Assembly (NCBI GenBank): GCA_934339135.1
Contig: CAKRHP010000005.1
Location: 62,001 to 126,000, forward strand
Reading direction: 5' to 3'
Origin: an uncultured Lachnospiraceae bacterium
Lineage (GTDB): Bacteria > Bacillota > Clostridia > Lachnospirales > Lachnospiraceae
Length of the DNA: 64,000 bases
Shown here: in pieces, positions 8,768 through 17,107 of the stretch
Numbering within the stretch: the stretch's first letter is position 1
Layout of the letters: each line of letters begins with the position of its first letter
Made by a program: the position numbers and the translations under genes
Notes under the pieces: generated by a model
Told to the model about the DNA's origin: nothing
The model's input: the letters and a program-made list of their open reading frames with translations, nothing else
The model's database searches: none

Positions 8768-11026
8768 ATGAGTCAGAGAAATGGGATTATGTCGAGAGTG
8801 CTGGCAGTGGTGCTGGTATTTACTCTCTGTCTGGTCATGGGAGGCTGCGGTGACAAAAAGAATTCCGGCGGTCATACCAAGGACAAAAAATCAGAAACTC
8901 AGGCGAAAGGGCGTTTTCTGGAACAGGAACGGAAATTACCGAAAGAGGTGACGATCTTATTGTCGGCCGTGAAGCGCACTGATGGCATTGTGGAGGCGTT
9001 TGGCTATAACGATGAGACAGGAGAACAATATATTCTGACCACAAAAAATGCAGGAAAAAAATGGAAAGCCCGGAAGATAAAAAGTTTTCCGGTATACAGT
9101 TATGATGGCGTGACCATTGCGAAGGACGGTACGATCGCTGTGGCAGGCATGTTTCGGGCTGACAGCAACAAGGTGGGACTGCGTTTGATCTCGAAGGCCG
9201 GTCGGATCAAAGAAGTGCCACTGAATCTGCCAAAGTGGAGGAAGGAAGAAAATTTTACCAATAATATTGCATTTGTAGGAGATAAAATCTTTCTCGTGGA
9301 AATAAATAACAAAATTTATGAGCTGGATCCCCGAAACGGAAAGCTGCAAAGCTTTTGCAGTGATGAGGATGGAAATGTCAGAAGAGTTTTTGCGGCAGGA
9401 CAGGATGTGGCAATCGTGAGAACCGATTCCACTGTTGTATTTGCTGATCCGGAAACCGGCACCATACGGGAGGAAAATAAAAAGCTGCAGAGGATTTTTG
9501 AGAATTTGGACGGAGGAAATCAGGACAATTCGTTTCCGGTAAGCTTTTCTGCCAATGAGAAGAATAAGACTGTGATCGTCTGTCATAAGGGAATCTTTTT
9601 TGTCAAAACGGCAGGCGGTGCCGTGGAGCAGATTCTGAATGGCGATATAGTAAGCCTCAGTGATGGAAGTATGTATTTTAAGTCTGTCATCCAGCTTGAT
9701 GCCAGAAATTATATGGTATTTGCCGTAGATTCCCTGGGGAATGATAAATGCCTGTATTATCATTATGATAAGAATGCTTCCGCAGTACCAACAAAGCAGA
9801 TCACAGTGTACGCTTTAGAGGACAGTCATGTACTACAGCAGACGATTTCTTATTTTCAGAAAAAAAATCCGGATGTTTATGTGAAAAAACTCATTGGTCT
9901 GTCCGGCAATAACAGTGTGACAGCGGATGATGCCATTAAGGCATTGAATACGGATATCATGGCCGGGAAAGGACCGGATGTGCTGGTGACCGATGGCCTT
10001 CCGGTGGAGCGTTACATCGAGAAGGGGATTCTTACGGATATGAGTGCGGAGATTTCCGGGACGCAGGGAGAGATGTTTGAGAATATCCTGCAGGCATATC
10101 AGAAGGATGGCAAGGTATATCAGCTTCCGCTGCAGTTTTACTGTGCAGTGGCAGAGGGACCGAAGGATTTTGTAAAGGCTGTGGGAAACATTCAGAACAT
10201 GGCGGAGGCTGCGGAGAAACTAAAAAAGGAAAAGAAGACAACGGTATGGCCGGTTCTGGCATCCTCTGATCTGTTAGAGACTTTGTTTGATGCCGACAGC
10301 AGTACCTGGGGAACCTCGGTGGAGAAAATGAAGGCGGGAGTAAAAAAATATCTGGAGACCGCCAAAAAGCTCTATGATATGGACAATGACAGAAAGGAAA
10401 ATCAAAAATACCGCGCTCAAATGGAGGAGGCTCTGGATTCGGTAAAATCAGACGGAGAGCTTTACAGTACAGGAGGAAACGAAAATGTCGGGAGAATTTC
10501 CGGAGAAAATCTCTGCAGTATCCAGACACTGGTATCTCTGCAGGACGTACAGAATATATACGGGATTGAGAAAAAGGCAGGGGGAAGCTATGGATTGTTA
10601 GGCAGTGATCATCCATCCTTTGTCCCATATGTTGGACTTGGCCTGATGACGAAAGGGAAGGAGAATGACAATGCAAAAGAATTTATCCGCACGGCATATA
10701 CCGCACAGGCGCAGGAGGCGATGAATGCGGCATTTCCGGTGAATAAAAAGGCATATGAAAAAAAGATTACGGGACTGGAGTCCTATTATATGTGGATGAC
10801 AGGGGAGAATGGTTCCGAGATCAGTTATCATGCAGCAAAATTATCTTCCTCCCAGCAAAAACAGCTCACACAAATGTTAGAAGGTTTAACAACACCGACG
10901 ATCACCGACCGGGTGGTTCGGGAGCTTGTGATGGAACAGGGGAAAAAGTATCTGAAAGGAAACACTTCTCTGGACGCTGCCGTGGATGAGATCACAAGGA
11001 AGGTGAATCTGTATGTTTCGGAGTAA
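8768..11026 (+). CDS. Lipoprotein solute-binding protein with beta-propeller-like N-terminal half
   Basis: Secreted lipoprotein of 752 aa, the presumed substrate receptor of the ABC permeases that follow. The signal peptide has a lipobox VMGGC with lipidated Cys27. Residues 350-750 resemble family-1 sugar-binding proteins (QITVYALEDSHVLQQTISYF, GKGPDVLVTDGLPVERYIEKG, FIRTAYTAQAQEAMNAAFPV). Residues 50-340 are extra: short beta-rich repeats including an Asp-box-like TTKNAGKKW and DGTIAVAGM, suggesting a propeller. Ordinary sugar-binding proteins are about 420-450 aa. ATG 8768 follows GAAAGGTAGG. The end overlaps the first permease by 14 bases. Ligand unknown; sensing for the divergent kinase is possible. 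Confidence 0.8.
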   Translation: MSQRNGIMSRVLAVVLVFTLCLVMGGCGDKKNSGGHTKDKKSETQAKGRFLEQERKLPKEVTILLSAVKRTDGIVEAFGYNDETGEQYILTTKNAGKKWKARKIKSFPVYSYDGVTIAKDGTIAVAGMFRADSNKVGLRLISKAGRIKEVPLNLPKWRKEENFTNNIAFVGDKIFLVEINNKIYELDPRNGKLQSFCSDEDGNVRRVFAAGQDVAIVRTDSTVVFADPETGTIREENKKLQRIFENLDGGNQDNSFPVSFSANEKNKTVIVCHKGIFFVKTAGGAVEQILNGDIVSLSDGSMYFKSVIQLDARNYMVFAVDSLGNDKCLYYHYDKNASAVPTKQITVYALEDSHVLQQTISYFQKKNPDVYVKKLIGLSGNNSVTADDAIKALNTDIMAGKGPDVLVTDGLPVERYIEKGILTDMSAEISGTQGEMFENILQAYQKDGKVYQLPLQFYCAVAEGPKDFVKAVGNIQNMAEAAEKLKKEKKTTVWPVLASSDLLETLFDADSSTWGTSVEKMKAGVKKYLETAKKLYDMDNDRKENQKYRAQMEEALDSVKSDGELYSTGGNENVGRISGENLCSIQTLVSLQDVQNIYGIEKKAGGSYGLLGSDHPSFVPYVGLGLMTKGKENDNAKEFIRTAYTAQAQEAMNAAFPVNKKAYEKKITGLESYYMWMTGENGSEISYHAAKLSSSQQKQLTQMLEGLTTPTITDRVVRELVMEQGKKYLKGNTSLDAAVDEITRKVNLYVSE

Positions 11027-11945
11027 GCCGGCGCATATCCGCAGAAGACAATGGAAGGGAATGCTTTTTGTACTGCCGGGCTTTTTGGGAGTGATGCTTT
11101 TTTACCTCATTCCCTTTCTGGATGTGATGCGTCGTTCCTTTTTTCAAATGTCCGGAAATCGTTTCTGCGGTCTGGACAATTACAAAGTTGTTCTTGAAAA
11201 TCAGGCATTCCGGCTGGCAGCCTGCAATACAATCCGGTTTGTGGCAGTCTGCCTGCCGCTGTTACTGGTAATATCTTTTGTTTTTGCCGTGATATTGACG
11301 GGAATGTGGCGTCATCTCCGGAAAAGCCGGTGGCTTGCAGGGGATGAAGAGCGGGCTGCAGATTGGATGGGGATATGGAAGGGAATCTATCTGATCCCCT
11401 ATGCGATTCCGGCGGCAAGTATTGTTGCACTATGGGAAATCGTTTTTGCCAGAAAAGGATTTTTTAATGGTGTTCTGCACCTGTTTGGTCTGTCCGGTGT
11501 GGATTGGATGAATACGGGGTATGCGTTCTGGGTATTGGTGTTTAGTTATGTATGGAAAAACCTTGGCTACAGTATTGTGCTTTGGATGGCGGGATTGATG
11601 ACGATTCCTCAGGGAATTTATGAAGCGGCACAGATTGATGGAGCCGGAGAACGGACAATACTGTTTCGGATTACATTACCTATGATACGCCCTGTGATAT
11701 TTACCATTGTCATCCTGTCCTTTCTAAACTCTTTTAAGGTATTCCGGGAGGCGTATCTGGTGGCGGGCAATTATCCACAGGAGAATATTTACCTGCTGCA
11801 GCATCTGTTTAATAACTGGTTTATGGATCTGTCGGTGGACAAGATGGCGGCAGGTGCCGGAATCCTTGTGGTAGTCGCAGGAGCATTGACGATGCTGTTA
11901 CAGAGAAGCTGGGAAAAGTCTTACGATTCAAAGTTTGCGGGTTGA
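11013..11945 (+). CDS. Carbohydrate-type ABC transporter permease (MalF/UgpA family)
   Basis: Inner-membrane permease of 310 aa with about six helices. The cytoplasmic coupling (EAA) motif IYEAAQIDGAGERTILFRIT is intact, and NSFKVFREAYLVAGNYPQEN matches the family C-terminus. It overlaps the solute-binding-protein gene by 14 bases, so translation is coupled. No ATPase is encoded in this operon; many Firmicute sugar importers of this class share a general MsmK/MalK-type ATPase encoded elsewhere. Confidence 0.88.
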   Translation: MFRSKPAHIRRRQWKGMLFVLPGFLGVMLFYLIPFLDVMRRSFFQMSGNRFCGLDNYKVVLENQAFRLAACNTIRFVAVCLPLLLVISFVFAVILTGMWRHLRKSRWLAGDEERAADWMGIWKGIYLIPYAIPAASIVALWEIVFARKGFFNGVLHLFGLSGVDWMNTGYAFWVLVFSYVWKNLGYSIVLWMAGLMTIPQGIYEAAQIDGAGERTILFRITLPMIRPVIFTIVILSFLNSFKVFREAYLVAGNYPQENIYLLQHLFNNWFMDLSVDKMAAGAGILVVVAGALTMLLQRSWEKSYDSKFAG

Positions 11946-11960
11946 GAAAGGAATGAGAGA

Positions 11961-12809
11961 ATGAAAAAAGTAGTAACAATTGGAAAATTTCTGCTGCTTG
12001 CCGTGGCAGGGCTGATCACGGTGGCACCGGTGCTTTTTCTGCTGGGGGGAAGCCTGATGGGAGATCAGGAATTAGCAGAATTACTGGCTCCGGCGTTTTC
12101 CGACAGTGATGGATATGCGGCATGGCACTGGCTTCCGCTTTATCCCACACTGCGCCATTATGTACAGCTTTGTCTGGATTCACCGGAGTATTTTCAGATG
12201 TTCTGGAATACCATGAAGATCACAGTGGGAGTGCTGGCAGGACAGATCATTGTTGGGATTCCCGGTGCCTGGGGGCTGGCAAGATATTCCTTTCCGGGCA
12301 AAAGGGCTGTTTATCTGCTTTATATTTTGCTGATGCTTCTGCCCTTTCAGGTGACAATGCTGTCAGAATATCTGGTGCTGGACCGCTTTCATCTGCTGGA
12401 TACTCTTTGGGCTGTGATCCTGCCGGGAGCATTTTCCACCTTTCCGGTGTTTTTGATGTATCGTTTCTTTTGCAGTATTCCGGAGGAAATGCTGGAGGCG
12501 GCACGGATTGATGGGGCGGGAGAATGGAAAATATTCATAAAGATCGGGATTCCCATGGGAACCTCCGGAATTTTGTCAGCACTGGTGCTGCAATGTCTGG
12601 AATGCTTTAGTATGATCGAGCAGCCTATGGTATTTCTGAAGGAGAAAAAGCTGCAGCCGTTGTCTTTATATCTGCCGCAGCTGCAGAAGGACCACTTGGG
12701 GTTTACCCTTTGCAGCTGTTTTGTGACAATGATCCCGGCATTGCTGATCTTTGGCATGGGGCAGAGGTATATGGAGCAGGGAATTACAGAGGCTGCGGTA
12801 AAGGAGTGA
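11961..12809 (+). CDS. Carbohydrate-type ABC transporter permease (MalG/UgpE family)
   Basis: Second permease subunit, 282 aa, with six predicted helices and an EAA motif MLEAARIDGAGEWKIFIKIG. ATG 11961 follows GAAAGGAATGAGAGA and lies 15 bases after the first permease. It pairs with that protein to form the membrane channel. The substrate is not evident; no hydrolase or kinase is in the operon to hint at it. Confidence 0.88.
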   Translation: MKKVVTIGKFLLLAVAGLITVAPVLFLLGGSLMGDQELAELLAPAFSDSDGYAAWHWLPLYPTLRHYVQLCLDSPEYFQMFWNTMKITVGVLAGQIIVGIPGAWGLARYSFPGKRAVYLLYILLMLLPFQVTMLSEYLVLDRFHLLDTLWAVILPGAFSTFPVFLMYRFFCSIPEEMLEAARIDGAGEWKIFIKIGIPMGTSGILSALVLQCLECFSMIEQPMVFLKEKKLQPLSLYLPQLQKDHLGFTLCSCFVTMIPALLIFGMGQRYMEQGITEAAVKE

Positions 12810-12813
12810 GAAT

Positions 12814-14418
12814 ATGTTATCAAAGCTTACAAAGAATAAATGTGCAAAAATATTGGCTGGTTTTATGGTGTTTATGTTTGCAATGACTGTAATCTCCAGA
12901 GGGGCAGCCTCTATGACTGTAGCACAGGTAGCGGCGATCCATCCGGGTACCCGGAGTCTGGAGACGATCGTGACAGGAGAGGGAACCGTGGAGCAGCAAA
13001 CAGAAAACGGGCTCTGGACTCTGGCCGGTCTTGTGTTGGAAAAGGTATATGTACAAAAGGGGCAGAAGCTTCGCAAGGGGGATGTGCTGGCAAAAGTGCA
13101 GGCAAAGAGTCTGGAGGAAAAGATACAGACTCTGCAGAAAGAGATCCGGGGCTTAGAGCTGCAGAGTGAGGAGGCACAGGATACCATTCGCCGGAACAGA
13201 CAGGAAAAAAGAGAGACAATAAAGTCCCAGAAAAAACAGAACAGAGAGCAGTATCAGCAGAAGAAACAGGAGCTTACAGCAGCGGTGGAGACTGCTTCCA
13301 CGGAGTATGACAATGCAAAGGAAACTGCACAGACAGAGAAACTGCAGGCGGCAAGAGCTGTGGAGGATGCCGCAAAACCGGTGGAGGTTGATGGAACACT
13401 GGCGGCGGGCAGACTGGAGCTTGCCCAGAAGCAGAAGAAGCTGGACCGGTTAAAGGAGCAGAAGCAAAAGGGCAGTGAAGGGGAAAATATAGAGGATGAT
13501 ATCAGTGCATTGGAGGATGAGATTGCTTCGCTTCAGCTACAGCTTCAGACACAGGAGCAGACGCTGCAGCAAAAGCGGGCAGATCAAAAGGAGACATTAA
13601 AACGTGCCAGAGATGATTACCGCCGTACCGTGTCAGAGAACCGCCGGAAGGTAAAGAAGGCGAAAGCTTCTTTAAAGAAAGCAAGGAATAAGCTGGCAGA
13701 GTGTCATCCGGAAAAGGGAATAGAAGGGGAAATAAAAACGGAAATCAATTATACCAAAGAGCAGAATGATCTTCAGATCAGAGAGAAACAGAAAATGCTG
13801 CGTCAGCTACAGGAACTTGCCGGAGCAGGGGGAGCGGTCCGGGCAGATCAGGATGGCGTGGTTACGGCAGTTCATGTGAAGTCGGGAGATGCGACAAATG
13901 AATCCGCTGTGCTTCTGTATGCGGGAAACGGGGAAAAGCTTCAGTTTACATCATTGATGGAAAAGAGAGAAGCAAAGAAGCTTTCTGTGGGGGATGAAGT
14001 GACATTAAAGACAGCAGAGAAAAAAATAAAGGGATTAACAATATCGTCCATAGAGGAACAGCTACAATCTGATGGCACGGAAAAAAGAAAGGTGACTGTG
14101 CAGGTTCCTCAGGGAAAGTGCAGAATCGGTCAGGTAGCGGAAATGACGGTACGAAAGGAGTCAGGTCCCTATGATGTGACGATCCCGTTGACAGCACTTC
14201 ATACAGAGCAGGGAAAAAACTATGTCTATGTGATCCGTTCGGTGAAAACGGTGCTTGGAAAACAAAAAACAGCATCCAGAGTGGATGTGACTGTTTTAAA
14301 AAGAAACGGAAGCTTTGCGGCAATCAGTGAAGATAATCTGTCCCAGGAGGATCAGGTGATCACAGAAGCTACCCGGATCATTCGTGCAGGGGACAGAGTC
14401 CGCCTGCAGGAGGGATGA
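12814..14418 (+). CDS. HlyD/RND-type periplasmic adaptor-like protein
   Basis: 534 aa with one N-terminal helix (about residues 12-30). It then has the split biotinyl-lipoyl half-motif LVLEKVYVQKGQKLRKGDVL, a long Gln/Lys/Glu-rich coiled coil (about 95-330), the returning lipoyl half (VRADQDGVVTAVHVKSGD) and a beta-barrel/membrane-proximal region. In Gram-positive bacteria such proteins usually accompany MacB/FtsX-type ABC transporters. Here the neighbours are sugar-type permeases, and only a MacB periplasmic-domain-like protein follows. ATG 12814 is preceded by AAAGGAG and lies four bases after the permease stop. Confidence 0.82.
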   Translation: MLSKLTKNKCAKILAGFMVFMFAMTVISRGAASMTVAQVAAIHPGTRSLETIVTGEGTVEQQTENGLWTLAGLVLEKVYVQKGQKLRKGDVLAKVQAKSLEEKIQTLQKEIRGLELQSEEAQDTIRRNRQEKRETIKSQKKQNREQYQQKKQELTAAVETASTEYDNAKETAQTEKLQAARAVEDAAKPVEVDGTLAAGRLELAQKQKKLDRLKEQKQKGSEGENIEDDISALEDEIASLQLQLQTQEQTLQQKRADQKETLKRARDDYRRTVSENRRKVKKAKASLKKARNKLAECHPEKGIEGEIKTEINYTKEQNDLQIREKQKMLRQLQELAGAGGAVRADQDGVVTAVHVKSGDATNESAVLLYAGNGEKLQFTSLMEKREAKKLSVGDEVTLKTAEKKIKGLTISSIEEQLQSDGTEKRKVTVQVPQGKCRIGQVAEMTVRKESGPYDVTIPLTALHTEQGKNYVYVIRSVKTVLGKQKTASRVDVTVLKRNGSFAAISEDNLSQEDQVITEATRIIRAGDRVRLQEG

Positions 14419-15278
14419 TGCGCCGGGGTGGTTTCCTGTGGATGGCGGCCTGTCTGGCGGCAGCAGTTTTGTCTGGCATATGGAGTCTGAAAGCAGGAAC
14501 GGAAGCGGACAGTACGGAGTATTATCTGACAGCGGATCTGTCACAGCCGGTAACGGCAGCGGAGGCCCAAAAGACACTGGCGGGGAAGCAAAAATGTGTG
14601 ACGATCTGGGGAGCAAAGGAGCATATTACTTTATCCCAGACGGAAACCGGCCGGGAAACAGAGGCAGAAATGCTTGTGCTTTGTGGTTCCTCTGAGTGGG
14701 TACTGCCGGGAGCGGCAATTCTTTCTCCGTCCGATAACCGGGGATGTCTGCTGGGAAAGAAAACGGCAGAGCAGCTTTTTGGAGGGACTGATATTGCAGG
14801 AGAGAAGGTAGAGCAGGGGGGACAGTGCTGGCTGGTGCGGGGTGTGATCCCCAATATTTCCGATGCCTTTGTGGTGGAAGCAGGGGAAAGGATGTCCAAA
14901 ATGCATCTAAACAGGATCACATTTTCTCACCGGCCGCAGGTTCTGACCCGGATCAGAGCACAGGCATTTTTGGATCAGAGGGGACTGGCAGGAACGTGGC
15001 TGCGGTTTGATCTGACCCATGGAACAAGGATGTTTCAGGAGCTTTTACCGGGGCAATGGTCTGATTTTTCCGGTTGGAAGAGTAACTGGAACACACAGCA
15101 GAGTGCCTTTTCTATGTTGCGCCGGATTCATAAAAATAATATTGAGCTGACCTGGGAAAGCCTGCTGATAAAAAAATTATTGTGGGAGCTTCTGGCGATT
15201 ATCTTCTTTTCTATCTTTTTGTCTAAATGGCTCACTAATGTCTTTTTTGGTATGGATAAAGAACGGATAGCATATTGA
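14415..15278 (+). CDS. MacB periplasmic-core-like membrane protein without ABC permease helices
   Basis: 287 aa. A membrane helix at the N-terminus (about residues 7-27) and one near the C-terminus (about 250-272) enclose an extracytoplasmic domain. Its centre (GCLLGKKTAEQLFGGTDIAG, then a V-x-G-V segment) resembles the MacB_PCD fold, in which LG-x-x-x-A-x-x-L-F-x-G and a V-x-G-V strand recur. Full MacB/FtsX permeases have four helices; TM3-TM4 are absent here and the frame closes cleanly, so this looks like a stable short form. It overlaps the adaptor gene by four bases and is the last gene of the operon. Assignment rests on this short similarity and on gene order. Confidence 0.5.
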   Translation: MMRRGGFLWMAACLAAAVLSGIWSLKAGTEADSTEYYLTADLSQPVTAAEAQKTLAGKQKCVTIWGAKEHITLSQTETGRETEAEMLVLCGSSEWVLPGAAILSPSDNRGCLLGKKTAEQLFGGTDIAGEKVEQGGQCWLVRGVIPNISDAFVVEAGERMSKMHLNRITFSHRPQVLTRIRAQAFLDQRGLAGTWLRFDLTHGTRMFQELLPGQWSDFSGWKSNWNTQQSAFSMLRRIHKNNIELTWESLLIKKLLWELLAIIFFSIFLSKWLTNVFFGMDKERIAY

Positions 15279-15303
15279 CCAAACGTCAGATACACGATAC
15301 AAT
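15275..15303 (+). promoter_or_regulatory. sigma-A promoter of the heterodimeric ABC exporter
   Basis: TTGACC (15275-15280), 17-base spacer, TACAAT (15298-15303). The -35 box overlaps the stop codon of the preceding gene, so the exporter operon has its own start. Confidence 0.7.
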
Positions 15304-15346
15304 AAAAGTTGTGTCTTTTGGGCATATTACTTTTAGGAGGCATCTG

Positions 15347-17104
15347 ATGAAAAAACTATTGAAGTATATTACGGAGTATCAGAAGGAATGTATCCTCGGA
15401 CCTTTGTTTAAATTGCTGGAGGCATGCTTTGATCTGACCGTTCCCATGGTTATGGCATGGCTGATCGACAGAGGTATTTCCCAAAACAATGTGCCATATA
15501 TCTGGAAGATGGGTGGTCTTTTGCTGGTGCTGGCGGCGATCGGTCTGACCTGCTCCATCACGGCACAGTATTTTGCGGCAAAGGCGGCGGTGGGATTTGC
15601 AACAAAGCTTCGTCATGCGGTGTTTGAGCATATTGAATCGTTGTCCTTTACCGAGATGGATGAGGCGGGAACCTCCATGATGATCACGAGAATGACAAGT
15701 GATATCAATCAGGTTCAGTCAGGAACCAACCTGGCACTTCGTCTTTTCCTCCGATCTCCGTTTATTGTATTTGGTGCGGCGATCATGGCATTTACCATTG
15801 ATGTCAAGGCGGCACTTATTTTTGCGGTAGTCATTCCACTGCTTGCTATTGTTGTGTTTGGCATTATGCTGATGACGATGCCAATGTACCAGAAGGTGCA
15901 GGGGCATCTGGATCGTCTGCTGGGGGTGACAAGACAGAATCTGAGTGGTGTACGTGTGATCCGTGCATTTAACAAGGAGCAGGCAGAGAGAGAAAGCTTT
16001 CGTCAGGAAAATGATCTTCTCACCAGAATGCAGCTTTTTGTGGGACGTATTTCCGCACTGATGAATCCGGTCACTTATATTATGATCAACGGAGCATTGG
16101 TGGCACTGATCTGGACAGGAGCGGTCCGTATCAATATGGGAACTCTGACACAGGGACAGATCGTGGCGCTGATCAATTATATGTCACAGATCCTGGTGGA
16201 GTTAGTCAAGCTTGCCAATACTATCATCATGACGACGAAATGTGTGGCATGCGGCAATCGAATCCAGTCCCTGCTGGAGGTAAACAGCAGTCTGGAGGAC
16301 GGGAATGTATCCTTTGAACCGGGGCAGGATAAGAAACCGGCACTTGTGGAGTTTGACCATGTGGCACTGGCATATAAAGGTGCGGGAGAAGCGTCTCTGG
16401 AGGATATCACCTTTACGGCAGAGCCGGGTCAGACCATCGGTATTATTGGTGGTACCGGTTCCGGAAAGACTTCTCTGGTGCATATGATCCCAAGATTTTA
16501 TGATGCCACAGAGGGAAGTGTACGAATTAACGGACAGGACGTAAAATCGTACAGACTGGAGGAACTGCGGCAGAACATTGGTATCGTAATGCAGAAGGCG
16601 GTGCTGTTCCATGGCTCCATCCGTGAAAATATCCGCTGGGGTAATCCGGATGCAGACGATAAACAGATCAATGAGGCATTGGAGCTCGCACAGGCAGCCG
16701 AAGTGGTTGCCGGTAAACCGGAAGGACTGGATTACGAGATCGAGCAGGGAGGAAGAAATCTTTCCGGAGGACAGAGACAGAGATTTACTATTGCCAGAGC
16801 GCTGGTGCGAAAGCCTTCCATTCTGATCCTGGACGACAGTGCTTCGGCACTTGACTTTGCAACAGATGCAAAGCTTCGAAAAGCCCTTGGTACATTGAAA
16901 AATACATCAACGATATTTATCGTATCGCAGAGAACCTCTTCCATCCAGCAGGCGGACAAAATTCTGGTGCTGGATGACGGACAGCTTGTGGGGATGGGAA
17001 AACACGAAGAACTGCTTGAAAACTGCAGTGTATATAAGGAAATTTATGATTCCCAGTTTAAGAAACCGGGAGAAACAAAGACGCAGAAGGAAGAGGTGAG
17101 ATAA
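15347..17104 (+). CDS. ABC exporter subunit with degenerate ATP site (fused TM-NBD)
   Basis: Half-transporter of 585 aa with six N-terminal helices and a C-terminal nucleotide-binding domain. Walker A is GIIGGTGSGKTS, Q-loop VMQKAVLFHG, signature LSGGQRQRF. Walker B ends LILDDSASALD, so the catalytic glutamate is replaced by aspartate, and the switch region reads VSQRTS instead of a His. This matches the non-hydrolysing half of heterodimeric exporters such as TM287/288 and BmrCD. Start chosen at ATG 15347 with AGGAGG 7 bases upstream. The partner follows 3 bases after the stop. Likely a multidrug or lipid exporter. Confidence 0.92.
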   Translation: MKKLLKYITEYQKECILGPLFKLLEACFDLTVPMVMAWLIDRGISQNNVPYIWKMGGLLLVLAAIGLTCSITAQYFAAKAAVGFATKLRHAVFEHIESLSFTEMDEAGTSMMITRMTSDINQVQSGTNLALRLFLRSPFIVFGAAIMAFTIDVKAALIFAVVIPLLAIVVFGIMLMTMPMYQKVQGHLDRLLGVTRQNLSGVRVIRAFNKEQAERESFRQENDLLTRMQLFVGRISALMNPVTYIMINGALVALIWTGAVRINMGTLTQGQIVALINYMSQILVELVKLANTIIMTTKCVACGNRIQSLLEVNSSLEDGNVSFEPGQDKKPALVEFDHVALAYKGAGEASLEDITFTAEPGQTIGIIGGTGSGKTSLVHMIPRFYDATEGSVRINGQDVKSYRLEELRQNIGIVMQKAVLFHGSIRENIRWGNPDADDKQINEALELAQAAEVVAGKPEGLDYEIEQGGRNLSGGQRQRFTIARALVRKPSILILDDSASALDFATDAKLRKALGTLKNTSTIFIVSQRTSSIQQADKILVLDDGQLVGMGKHEELLENCSVYKEIYDSQFKKPGETKTQKEEVR

Positions 17105-17107
17105 ACG

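Noticed and set aside
8957..9763. 268-codon open frame opposite the solute-binding-protein gene
   Set aside because: It starts and ends inside a well-supported lipoprotein gene on the other strand and shows no motif; a shadow of codon usage.
10032..10676. 214-codon open frame on the minus strand
   Set aside because: Pro/Ser/His-rich low-complexity shadow opposite the same lipoprotein gene, with no start signals.
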